Made by a program: the position numbers and the translations under genes
Assembly: GCF_000365425.1 (NCBI RefSeq)
Contig: NZ_AQOV01000002.1
Coordinates: 682,001-746,000, forward strand
DNA from: Methylomonas sp. MK1
Lineage (GTDB): Bacteria; Pseudomonadota; Gammaproteobacteria; Methylococcales; Methylomonadaceae
Direction: 5' to 3'
DNA length: 64,000 bases
Shown here: one piece after another, positions 36,244 through 44,945 of the stretch
Position numbering within the stretch: the first letter of the stretch is position 1
Layout: each line of letters begins with the position of its first letter
The notes under the pieces: generated by a model
What the model saw: the letters and a program-made list of their open reading frames with translations, nothing else
Database searches by the model: none
Told to the model about the DNA's origin: nothing

Positions 36244-37824
36244 ATGAGTGTGGTCTATCAAAAACGCCTGCGCGGCTGGCGTTTTACGCTATTTAATCTG
36301 TGTCTGGGTTTCGGGCATGCGCTGGTGATCCTCAATGCCGGCGCTTATATCGCCATGCTGCCCAGAGTAGCCGGCGGCTTGGGCGTGCCGCCCAGTTTTG
36401 CGACCTGGACCCAGACGGACTACATGATAGCGCTGGCGCTGGCGTTTCCGGTGGGCGGCTGGTTGGCGCGGCGCTTCGGCGAATACCGGCCCTTCGTCGC
36501 GGCCTTCATGGCTTTTACCGTGGCTTCTTTCATCTGCGCCTATTGCACTGGTTTTTATAGCTATCTGGCCGGGCGCATTGTGCTGGGATTTGCCGGCGGT
36601 TTGACGCTGCCCTTGGGGCAGGCCTTGTTGCTCAAGGAATATCCCGATAAACGTAAATCGCTCGGCATCGGCGTCTGGAGCATATTCACGTTGACGCCGT
36701 TCACCTTCGGCCCGCCCCTGGGCGGCTGGATAGCGGATAATCTGGGTTGGCGCTGGCTGTTTTGGCTCAACATCCCAGCGGCATTGGCGATTGCCGGCAT
36801 CGTCGGCGCGCTGCTATATCGGCGCGGTCACCGGCGGTCCTGGCAGCGCTTCGATAGCGTCGGATTTCTGTTGTTGGTGATGCTGGTGTTTGCCTTGCAG
36901 ACGCTGTTGAATCAAGGCAACGATTGGGACTGGACCCATTCGGCCTATATCAATGGCTTAATCGCGTTGATAGGCGCCACGCTGATTTACTGGGTAGTGT
37001 GGGAATTGAACGTGCGCCGGCCATTTCTGGATATTCGCCTATTCGCCCAGCGCAATTTCGCCATCGGCGTATTCATTTTATTTACCGGTTTTCTGTGTTT
37101 TCAAGGCTTGCTGTCTTTGTTAATTGTACAGTTACAACTGGCTTTCGGTTACTCGTCCTGGGAAGCCGGTTTGGTATTTCTGCCGATGGCCATCTTGGCC
37201 AAACCGATGGCCAGCGTCTTTCACGAGATCGTCAAACGCTGCGATGCTCGGCTGTTAGCGAGCGCGAATTTGCTGGGGTTTGCCGCCACCTATTTCTGGT
37301 TGAGCCGCTTCGACGATCCGGACGCGTTTGCGCAATTGTTCTGGCCGAAATTACTGGAAGGCGCCTGCCTGGGCAGCTTTTTCGTTCCGATGACCGCTTT
37401 ACTGCTTCACGGCCTGCCAGCCGAGCGGCAATGGCGGGCGCTGGAACTGGCCAATCTGTTGCGGATAGCCGCCGGGGCGATCGGCATAGCCGTGCAAGGC
37501 ATCGTGCTGTACCGGCGGGTGCCGCAGCATCTGACGCGCTTTGCCGAAAATCATGGCGCGTTTGAACTGGCTGATCATCCCGCGCTGGCTGCACTGAATT
37601 CGTTGGGGTTCGCCGAGACGGCGGCTTTGGCCAAATATGCCAAGCTAGCCGGCCGCGATGCGGTACTGCATGGCATGAACGATGCCTTTTGGTTGGCAGG
37701 TTGCCTGTTTGTCGGCATGGCGGCGCTGGTCTGGTTTGCGCACCCGACTCGCACGCCGGTGAAAGTTAGTGTCGAGCAGGCGTTGCGCCGGGAAACTCAG
37801 GAATTGCTGGCGGAGGAAGCCTGA
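36244..37824 (+). CDS. MFS drug exporter, DHA2 (EmrB-like) family
   Basis: 526 residues with about 14 hydrophobic helices. Motifs include WTQTDYMIALALAFPVGGWLARRFGEYRPF, GRIVLGFAGGLTLPLGQALLLKEYP and FGPPLGGWIADNLGWRWLFWLNIP (motif C-like). Proton-driven export of hydrophobic compounds is the expected role, together with the outer-membrane and HlyD proteins that follow. The stop overlaps the next start by 1 base. Confidence 0.95.
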   Translation: MSVVYQKRLRGWRFTLFNLCLGFGHALVILNAGAYIAMLPRVAGGLGVPPSFATWTQTDYMIALALAFPVGGWLARRFGEYRPFVAAFMAFTVASFICAYCTGFYSYLAGRIVLGFAGGLTLPLGQALLLKEYPDKRKSLGIGVWSIFTLTPFTFGPPLGGWIADNLGWRWLFWLNIPAALAIAGIVGALLYRRGHRRSWQRFDSVGFLLLVMLVFALQTLLNQGNDWDWTHSAYINGLIALIGATLIYWVVWELNVRRPFLDIRLFAQRNFAIGVFILFTGFLCFQGLLSLLIVQLQLAFGYSSWEAGLVFLPMAILAKPMASVFHEIVKRCDARLLASANLLGFAATYFWLSRFDDPDAFAQLFWPKLLEGACLGSFFVPMTALLLHGLPAERQWRALELANLLRIAAGAIGIAVQGIVLYRRVPQHLTRFAENHGAFELADHPALAALNSLGFAETAALAKYAKLAGRDAVLHGMNDAFWLAGCLFVGMAALVWFAHPTRTPVKVSVEQALRRETQELLAEEA

Positions 37825-39269
37825 TGTCTGCCCGCCGACTGATTGCGTTAACCTTGGCGGCGAGCTTTTCAGCAGGCTGCGCCCGGTTCGGCGATGAAGA
37901 AACTCCGCGCGCCAGCCTATTACCAATGCCCGAAATGACAAACACCGTCGCTGTCGCCCGCGGTAGTTTCCCAAGCAGCGATGTCTGGCCGGCGCAGGAT
38001 TGGTGGACGCGCTTCGCCAGCCCGGAATTGCAGCGCTTGATAATGACCGCGCTCGCCGATAATCCGGATTTCAAAGCCACCGCAGCGCGGCTGCGGCAGT
38101 CGCAGGCGATGGTCAATGCCCAGGCGGCCGAACTGTACCCGACCATTGACGCCAATGTCAGCTTCTCGGCGCAACGCTTCTCCGCGAACAGCGTGCAAGC
38201 CAAACTGGCCGGTGAAAATTTTCGGCAAATGCTGATCAATCCCCTGATCTTGCGGTATCACCTGGACTTTTGGGGGCGCGACGCGGCGGCCTTGCAAGGC
38301 GCGGTCGGCCGCTCGCTGGCGGTTGCGGCGGAATTGGCCGATGCGCGGTTATTGTTGGCATCCGCCGTGGCCAAGGCTTATTTCGAGCTGCTGGCGGCCG
38401 GCGAAAAACAAGGTATCGCCGAGCGTATCGTCGCCGAGCGTCAGGCGTTGTTGCAATTTGAACAGACGCGTCTGGCGACCGGTTTGGCCGCCGACGCCCC
38501 GATATTGCAGGCTCGAATAGCTCTTGCTAACGCCGAGCAAAGTTTGGCTGCGGCACGCGCCGATGTGGAATTAAATAAAAATCTGTTGGCGGCGCTGGCC
38601 GGAAAGGGTGCGGATTGGGGGGCCGGCATCGTTATCGAACCAGGTCAGGTTGACCAGGCGTTAACCCTACCGGTGGTTTTGCCTTTGCATTTATTGACGC
38701 ATCGTCCCGATATTAGCGCGGCACGTTTGCATGCCGAGGCGGCAGCCGAGGAAATCAAGGTGGCCGAGATGGCGTTTTACCCGGATGTCAATTTGGTGGC
38801 CTTCACCGGTTTACATAGCGTCAGCTTGAGCGATGTGTTGTTGCAAGGTTCCAGCTTGGCTTATGCGGTCGGGCCGTCAATAGAGTTTCCGATTTTCGAA
38901 GGCGGCCGCTTGCGTGCCAATTTGAATTATCAGCAGTCTGCTTATGACGCGGCGGTCGAGCGCTATAACCGCAGCTTGGTGCATGCGGTGCAGGAGGTGG
39001 CGGATGCGCTGAGCCGCTGGCGCGAGCTGGATGAGCGCCTGGTGGCCCAGCGGCAAAGCCTGGCCGACGCATTAGCCGCTGACAAGCTGGCCGACAGTTT
39101 ACGCAGTCATGGCTTGTCTGACCGCGCCGCGCCGAGTCTGGCCAAATTGGAGGTCTACCAACAACAGTTTCGCTTGGCGGCTCTGGTGGGCGAACGCCAC
39201 AAAGCCGAGATCAATATTATCAAGGCGCTGGGCGGCGGCTACAGCGACACTAAACCTGCAATGCCATGA
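37824..39269 (+). CDS. Outer-membrane efflux lipoprotein (NodT/OprM type)
   Basis: 481 residues. A signal with lipobox-like AGCARFG (Cys about 19) is followed by two OEP repeats: WWTRFASPELQRLIMTALADNPDFKATAARLRQSQAMV and YPDVNLVAFTGLHSVSLSDVL with PSIEFPIFEGGRLRANL. It forms the trimeric TolC-like exit duct. It overlaps the HlyD gene by 4 bases, which fits a tripartite pump. Confidence 0.95.
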   Translation: MSARRLIALTLAASFSAGCARFGDEETPRASLLPMPEMTNTVAVARGSFPSSDVWPAQDWWTRFASPELQRLIMTALADNPDFKATAARLRQSQAMVNAQAAELYPTIDANVSFSAQRFSANSVQAKLAGENFRQMLINPLILRYHLDFWGRDAAALQGAVGRSLAVAAELADARLLLASAVAKAYFELLAAGEKQGIAERIVAERQALLQFEQTRLATGLAADAPILQARIALANAEQSLAAARADVELNKNLLAALAGKGADWGAGIVIEPGQVDQALTLPVVLPLHLLTHRPDISAARLHAEAAAEEIKVAEMAFYPDVNLVAFTGLHSVSLSDVLLQGSSLAYAVGPSIEFPIFEGGRLRANLNYQQSAYDAAVERYNRSLVHAVQEVADALSRWRELDERLVAQRQSLADALAADKLADSLRSHGLSDRAAPSLAKLEVYQQQFRLAALVGERHKAEINIIKALGGGYSDTKPAMP

Positions 39270-40438
39270 CTGCAAACATGCCAAAAAAAATTCGTCCTCG
39301 GGAAATTCTGCGCCAACGCCGGCGCCGCTTGCAAGGCGTCACCTTGATCTTATTGCTGGCCGGATTGGCTTATCTGGGGTATTGGTGGCTGGCGCATCGC
39401 GACTGGATCGCCACCGACGACGCCTTCGTGGCCGGGCATTTAATTACGCTGAAAACCCAGACCGACGGCACCGTGGTGGAAGTATTGGCCGAAAACACGC
39501 TGTGCGTGGCAAAAGGCCAGCTGCTGGTGCGGCTGGACGGTGTGCATGCCGGCATTGCCTTGCAGCAGACGCAAGCCGAACTGGCGGAGGCGGTGCGGAA
39601 TATTGTCAGTTTGCGCGCCAAATCCGAGACATTGAAGCAGCGGGTGTTGGTCAAGCAAGCCGTATTGGAACAAGTCAATCACGATTTGGCGCGCTTCAAC
39701 GCGGCGGCCAAGGACGGCGCGGTTTCCGATCAGCAACTGCAAACCGCGCAGGACAAGGTCCGCGAGCTGGACGCGGCGATTAAAGAAATTCGCGCCGAAC
39801 AAAGCGGTGTCGATGCGCAATTGCTGGATTCCGGCATCGATAATCATCCCGCCGTGGAAAAAGCCAAGAGCCGCTTGCGCCAGGCTTATCTGGACTATCA
39901 GCGGCGCAATCTGGTCGCGCCGGTGTCGGGTTGCGTGGCCAAGCGCAAGGTACAAGTCGGCGATAATCTGAAGGCTGGCGCGCCCTTGCTAGCCATCGTG
40001 CCGCTGGACGATGTTTGGATAGAAGCCAACTTCCTGGAAAGCCAGATCGCTGGGGTTAGGCCGGGGCAGAAGGCGGAAATTCGCGTCGCCGCTTATGGTG
40101 ACGACCGGCTTTATCACGGCCGGGTGCAGGGCATTAACCCTGGCACCGGCAGTATCTTTGCGCTGTTGCCGACCGATAATGCCACCGGTAATTTTATTCA
40201 TATCGCCGAACGCATGCAGGTACGCATTGCGCTGGATGCCGCGGAACTCAAGGCCAATCCCTTGCAGCCCGGCCTGTCTACATTAACCCGTATCAACATA
40301 GAAAAAGCAGAGGGTTCGGGAGCCGCATCCGCGTTTGTGCTGAACGGCGAGGCTTATCGCACCGACGTTTATGATCGAGAGTTGGATGGCGCCGAACAGT
40401 TGATAGAACAGATTGAGTTAGCCAATCGGCCGCGCTAA
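39266..40438 (+). CDS. HlyD/EmrA-type membrane fusion protein
   Basis: 390 residues. N-terminal TM (LILLLAGLAYLGYWWL), barrel-sandwich (WIATDDAFVAGHLITLKTQTDG, RRNLVAPVSGCVAKRKVQVGD), a long alpha-hairpin and a beta-barrel (VWIEANFLESQIAGVRPGQKAEI). It links the MFS pump to the outer-membrane duct. The first Met (MTANMPKK) overlaps the preceding gene by 4 bases; MPKK at 39278 is an alternative. No terminator with a T-tract was seen after it. Confidence 0.95.
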   Translation: MTANMPKKIRPREILRQRRRRLQGVTLILLLAGLAYLGYWWLAHRDWIATDDAFVAGHLITLKTQTDGTVVEVLAENTLCVAKGQLLVRLDGVHAGIALQQTQAELAEAVRNIVSLRAKSETLKQRVLVKQAVLEQVNHDLARFNAAAKDGAVSDQQLQTAQDKVRELDAAIKEIRAEQSGVDAQLLDSGIDNHPAVEKAKSRLRQAYLDYQRRNLVAPVSGCVAKRKVQVGDNLKAGAPLLAIVPLDDVWIEANFLESQIAGVRPGQKAEIRVAAYGDDRLYHGRVQGINPGTGSIFALLPTDNATGNFIHIAERMQVRIALDAAELKANPLQPGLSTLTRINIEKAEGSGAASAFVLNGEAYRTDVYDRELDGAEQLIEQIELANRPR

Positions 40439-40605
40439 GTGAGTAGTATTCAGGCTGATAGCGATTAATTTCCACAAAATTGCTGCAATAAAATGCCGCT
40501 ACGTGTATCTTTGCCTTCCGGCAAAAATGGCCGAAACCTGTACATCAAACTGGCGACTGCGATAAGGTGCGCGCCGCTTCTAAAAATTTAAATGACGGAT
40601 TAACC

Positions 40606-41340
40606 ATGTGTTTTAGCGCCAATATGTCGCTGGGATTGGGCTTAGCAGGCCTGGTCGCAGCGAGTGTGACTTTTCTGGATAAAGACGAAACCTTTTGGGT
40701 CAGACTGGCCCGCGCCTATGCCATCTTCCATTTTTCCTTGATGGAGTTCATTCAATTTTTCGCCTATCCGGTGGCGGACCAGTGCGGTTATGGCACCAAC
40801 CTTTTTTTGAGCGAGCTGTCGTCGGTGCATATTAGCCTGCAAGCGTTTGCGATCATGCCGGCTTTGGCGACCTATTCGTCGGACCCTAAAGCCTTGAAGA
40901 AAGCCTTTATTGTCGGCAGCTCTTTGAGTGGCTTGTTTTTGATTTTGACTCGCTTGCCGAACGACTGGCAGCTGTTTGACATAGACCCTAACTTTATCGG
41001 CCGGATGAATTCCTGCTTGTTCATGGGCATCTACCACATCGGTTATGCTGTCTCCAGTGCCTTTGGTTTGCTGGTGACCCATGGCTCGCTGTTTGCATTG
41101 GCGTTCAGCGCGTTTGTCTGGAAAAACAATTGGCGCATCGGCATCTATCATTGCTTTGGGGCATTGATGACCTTGTTCATGCCGCAATGGTTGTTCGGGG
41201 TCAGTACCGGCGAAGCGGCGGCGATGTACTGTTTTTATTCGATTCCGATCACCGCCAGCTTTATGCCGCCATTTAAAAAGTTTTTTTCTGCACAATCCGG
41301 CGATTGGTCGGACGGCGTGCCTGCCAGACAACAGTCTTGA
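40606..41340 (+). CDS. DUF5765-family multi-pass membrane protein
   Basis: About 244 residues from the ATG at 40606 (MCFSANMSLGLGLAG); an upstream GTG at 40567 is less likely. The start CFSANMS and the pattern of about seven hydrophobic helices, including FHFSLMEFIQFFAYP and MGIYHIGYAVSSAFGLL, match DUF5765, a membrane family of unknown role. It stands alone, convergent with the PfkB gene 36 bases away. Confidence 0.82.
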   Translation: MCFSANMSLGLGLAGLVAASVTFLDKDETFWVRLARAYAIFHFSLMEFIQFFAYPVADQCGYGTNLFLSELSSVHISLQAFAIMPALATYSSDPKALKKAFIVGSSLSGLFLILTRLPNDWQLFDIDPNFIGRMNSCLFMGIYHIGYAVSSAFGLLVTHGSLFALAFSAFVWKNNWRIGIYHCFGALMTLFMPQWLFGVSTGEAAAMYCFYSIPITASFMPPFKKFFSAQSGDWSDGVPARQQS

Positions 41341-41376
41341 TGAGTGCAGCAGAGGGGCAAGACATGGCGTTTTTTG

Positions 41377-42258
41377 TTATTGCCACGCGTCAATAAATCT
41401 TTGATAAAACGCGGGGTCAGCGACGGTCGCGCCGCGCTGACCTACCAACGCGGACGCAAAATCCTGCGCCCGTTTTAGTATCACAGGCATAGGCCAATTT
41501 TCGGCAATGCCCACTAACAAAACCGCTGCAAACGCGTCACCGGCGCCAACCGTATCGACAATTTCGATGTTACGGTCGGGAGCGATGTCGAACAACTCAC
41601 CCTCTGAATCTAACGCCATCGCGCCTTGGCTGCCGCGTGTAAGTACCACGCCGCTTAAATGATAAGTCTGCTGCAATAAATGCATCTTGTTGCTTATGCT
41701 CTGCTCGCCGGGCAGCAGCAATTCCAACTCTTCATCGTTCAGTTTCAACCAATCCGCGCCGGCTACCCATTCCAAGACCTGATTCGTTTGCCACCAGGGC
41801 GCGCGCAGATTGACATCCAGAAACACCGGACCACTCCAGGTTTGTTGCAAATCGAGGCAGGCTTGCCTGGAAACGCTGTTTCGCAAGGCTAGGCTGCCAT
41901 GATAGAGCAAGCCCTGTTTGCGGAGATGATGGAAAGCCTCTGCATCAATGTAGTCGTAAGCTTGCTGGTCCAGAATCCGGTAGCTGGGCTGCCCATCTGT
42001 TATGCTGATCGCTACGCTGCCGGATGGATGATCGGCGTCGATCTGCATCGCGGATCGAGTCATGCCGGCACTTTGCATGGCCGAGAGGATCTCGCGACCG
42101 GCATCATCTTCTCCCACACGGCTGATAAACAGGGCAGGCCGGCCCAAAGCTTGCAGATGCCAGGCGACATTAAACGGTGCGCCACCGAGGATCCGGCTGC
42201 CGTCCGGAAAGTTGTCGAATAGTACTTCACCGAAGATGGTACAAAAAGCTGTTTGCAT
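41377..42258 (-). CDS. PfkB-family sugar kinase (fructokinase-like)
   Basis: 293 residues of the ribokinase fold. GGAPFNVAWHLQALGRPALF is the N-terminal PfkB signature, and VDTVGAGDAFAAVLLVGI the C-terminal one with the catalytic Asp. The start FGEVLFDNFPDG is most like bacterial fructokinases, so fructose is the best guess for the substrate. It is divergent from the ATP-grasp gene with about 220 bases between; not obviously part of either neighbouring operon. Confidence 0.92.
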   Translation of the reverse strand: MQTAFCTIFGEVLFDNFPDGSRILGGAPFNVAWHLQALGRPALFISRVGEDDAGREILSAMQSAGMTRSAMQIDADHPSGSVAISITDGQPSYRILDQQAYDYIDAEAFHHLRKQGLLYHGSLALRNSVSRQACLDLQQTWSGPVFLDVNLRAPWWQTNQVLEWVAGADWLKLNDEELELLLPGEQSISNKMHLLQQTYHLSGVVLTRGSQGAMALDSEGELFDIAPDRNIEIVDTVGAGDAFAAVLLVGIAENWPMPVILKRAQDFASALVGQRGATVADPAFYQRFIDAWQ

Positions 42259-42479
42259 CAGTCTGACCTCGCCGCAATTGCTGGTTTAAGGCGGCCACAA
42301 TAATCAACGCGTGCGGAAATAACAATGGCGTTTGAACTGCTGTGGTCGTTTTCAGGGCGCTTGCCGGAGAGTGTTGCACTGATGTGGTGCGTAATGCGGT
42401 TTGGGCGACGTAGCGGCGATTTAACTTTTTGATAAATAGACATTAATAAGATTGGCATGTGGATTGCTGAAGGATGGTC

Positions 42480-43907
42480 ATGAATATAAATACTTTTTTC
42501 GATGAAATGCGCACCTCAACCGGTAGCGTCCGGCGCCTGTATCAACCATTCGCGGAGTGGCTGAGCGGTACCGATCATGCCCAGTTGATGCAAAAGTCCC
42601 GCGAAGCGGAAATGCTGTTCCGGCGGGTGGGAATTACATTCAACGTCTACGGCGACGAGGCCGGCGCCGAACGGCTGATTCCGTTTGATGTCGTGCCGCG
42701 CATTCTGGCTGCCACGGAATGGCGGGTATTGTCGGCCGGCGTGATTCAGCGGGTCACCGCGCTGAATGCGTTTTTGAACGATCTGTATCACGATCAGGAA
42801 ATCATCAAAGCCGGTATCGTCCCCGCCAGTATTCTGGAAAACGAAATGTATCGGCCGGAAATGCAGGGCGTGGACGTGCCGGGCGGCATTTATGCGCATA
42901 TCGCCGGCGTCGATATTGTGCGCACCGCCGAGAACGAGTTTTATGTGCTGGAAGACAATCTGCGCACACCGTCCGGGGTTTCCTACATGCTGGAAGACCG
43001 CAAGATGATGATGCGTCTGTTCCCGGAACTGTTCCGCCGTTATGCGGTAGCGCCGGTCGAGCATTATCCGCAGGTGTTGCTGAACAATTTACGGGCGGTG
43101 GCGCAGCCCGGCGTTTACGATCCGACCGTGGTGCTGCTAACCCCCGGTGCCTACAACAGTGCTTACTTCGAACACGCATTTCTGGCCCAGCAAATGGGTA
43201 TAGAACTGGTGGAAGGCCAGGATTTATTTTGCAAGGACAATGCGGTGTTCATGCGCACCACGGAAGGCCCAAAGCGCATTGACGTGATTTATCGGCGCAT
43301 CGACGACGATTTTCTCGATCCGCTGGCGTTTCGCGAAGATTCTATGCTCGGTGTGCCGGGCTTGGTTTCGGTGTATCGCAACGGCGGCGTCACGCTGGCT
43401 AACGCGATTGGCACGGGGGTGGCAGACGACAAAGCCACCTATACCTATGTACCCGACATGGTGCGTTTTTACCTGGGTGAGGAGCCTATCCTGTCCAACG
43501 TGCCCACGTATAAACTGGAAAATCCTGACGATTTGAAATATGTGTTAGAGCATCTGGAGGAACTAGTGGTCAAGGAAGTACAGGGTTCCGGCGGTTATGG
43601 CATGTTGGTGGGTCCAACCTCGTCCAAACAGCAGATCGAGGATTTTCGGGCGCGGATTTTGGCCGAGCCCGACAATTACATCGCTCAGCCTACATTGGCA
43701 TTGTCGACTTGTCCGACTTTGGTTGAACAAGGGGTGGCACCGCGTCATGTGGACTTGCGACCGTTTGTGTTGTCCGGCAAAACCACCACGCTGGTGCCGG
43801 GTGGCTTATGCCGAGTGGCGATGCGGGAAGGTTCGCTGGTGGTCAATTCCTCGCAGGGCGGTGGCACGAAGGACACTTGGGTATTGACTGGAGACGCACC
43901 ATGCTGA
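42480..43907 (+). CDS. Circularly permuted ATP-grasp protein (DUF404/407)
   Basis: About 475 residues from the ATG at 42480, which has AAGGA five bases upstream; an ATG at 42474 overlaps that site. Motifs: VPGGIYAHIAGVDIVRT, VLEDNLRTPSGVSYMLEDR, VIYRRIDDDFLDP and VVKEVQGSGGYGMLVG. This family is nearly always beside alpha-E and transglutaminase genes, as here, and is thought to make or modify a peptide; no product is known. Its stop overlaps the alpha-E start by 7 bases. Confidence 0.95.
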   Translation: MNINTFFDEMRTSTGSVRRLYQPFAEWLSGTDHAQLMQKSREAEMLFRRVGITFNVYGDEAGAERLIPFDVVPRILAATEWRVLSAGVIQRVTALNAFLNDLYHDQEIIKAGIVPASILENEMYRPEMQGVDVPGGIYAHIAGVDIVRTAENEFYVLEDNLRTPSGVSYMLEDRKMMMRLFPELFRRYAVAPVEHYPQVLLNNLRAVAQPGVYDPTVVLLTPGAYNSAYFEHAFLAQQMGIELVEGQDLFCKDNAVFMRTTEGPKRIDVIYRRIDDDFLDPLAFREDSMLGVPGLVSVYRNGGVTLANAIGTGVADDKATYTYVPDMVRFYLGEEPILSNVPTYKLENPDDLKYVLEHLEELVVKEVQGSGGYGMLVGPTSSKQQIEDFRARILAEPDNYIAQPTLALSTCPTLVEQGVAPRHVDLRPFVLSGKTTTLVPGGLCRVAMREGSLVVNSSQGGGTKDTWVLTGDAPC

Positions 43908-44845
43908 GCCGCACCGCCGATCATCTCTATTGGATGGCGCGTTATATCGAGCGCGCCGAGAACATGGCGCGGGTGCTGGACGTGACCTATCGGATGTCAT
44001 TGGTAGCGAATAGCGCCTACGACGAAACCGCACGCTGGAAACCCCCGGTGCAGATTGCCGACGATATCGAGGCTTTCGAGAAAAACTACTCCGGTTATAC
44101 TGCGGCCAATGTAATTCACTTCATGGCTTTGGATGAGCGTAACCCGTCCAGTATTGTCAGCGCCCTTAACTCGGCGCGAGAAAATGCGCGGGCGGTGCGG
44201 GTGGCGATGTCTTCGGAGATGTGGGAGACCGTCAACGCCTTGTGGCTGGAACTAAGGCAACGGATTCGCCAGGGTCTGAACGAAGCCGATATTTGCGAAT
44301 TTTGCGACTGGGTGAAATCCCGCTCGCACCTGTTTCGCGGTGTTACCTTCGGGACCATGCTGCGCGATGACAGTTACAAATTTGTGCGTTTGGGAAGCTT
44401 TGTGGAGCGGGCCGACAATACCGCGAGACTTTTAGATGCCAAGTATCAATTGCTGTTGCCGGCTGTTGATGCTCAGGAAGCCCAGGTCGACTATTACGAA
44501 TGGAGTTCCTTGCTGCGCTCGGTATCGGCATTCGAGGCCTATCAAAAAGTGTTTCGGGACACCATCGAGCCCTGGAAAGTGGCGGAGTTATTGGTGTTAC
44601 GCGATGACATGCCGCGTTCCTTACATGCATGCTACGATGAGTTGGCGCCTATTCTGGAGCAACTGTGCCGGCAGCGGGGCATGGAATGTCTGCGGTTAGC
44701 CGGCGAAAATCATGCGCGGTTGCATTACGGGCGGATGGCCGACATTTTTAGTATCGGCTTGCATGAGTTTTTGCAGGATTTCATTTTGCGCAACAATGCG
44801 CTTGGCGGAGAAATTCAGCGGGCTTTTCTAAACGGGCCGGAATAA
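43901..44845 (+). CDS. Alpha-E domain protein
   Basis: 314 residues from the ATG at 43901, where MLSRTADHLYWMARYIERAENMARVLD is the standard alpha-E start. An all-helical protein of unknown activity that goes with the circularly permuted ATP-grasp protein. YVEW-like NGLHEFLQDFI and the C-terminal LGGEIQRAF are consistent with full length. It is coupled to the gene before it and is followed after 100 bases by the VOC-fold gene. Confidence 0.94.
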   Translation: MLSRTADHLYWMARYIERAENMARVLDVTYRMSLVANSAYDETARWKPPVQIADDIEAFEKNYSGYTAANVIHFMALDERNPSSIVSALNSARENARAVRVAMSSEMWETVNALWLELRQRIRQGLNEADICEFCDWVKSRSHLFRGVTFGTMLRDDSYKFVRLGSFVERADNTARLLDAKYQLLLPAVDAQEAQVDYYEWSSLLRSVSAFEAYQKVFRDTIEPWKVAELLVLRDDMPRSLHACYDELAPILEQLCRQRGMECLRLAGENHARLHYGRMADIFSIGLHEFLQDFILRNNALGGEIQRAFLNGPE

Positions 44846-44945
44846 ACAATTGATTGAACCGCATCGGAATTATGTGACTTGCCGACGGTTTAAAGGACAT
44901 TTTGGCGATTCAGCCTAACGGACAAATAGAGTTAGAGGTAAACGG

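Noticed and set aside
40510..40525. TTTGCC-TTCC-GGCAAA hairpin after the efflux operon
   Set aside because: Stem of only 6 bp and no T-tract follows; not a convincing terminator.
42453..42468. TGGCATGTGGATTGCT, a good match to a sigma-54 -24/-12 promoter before the ATP-grasp gene
   Set aside because: Transcription would begin at about 42479, on top of the start codon and after the apparent ribosome site. Most likely coincidence.
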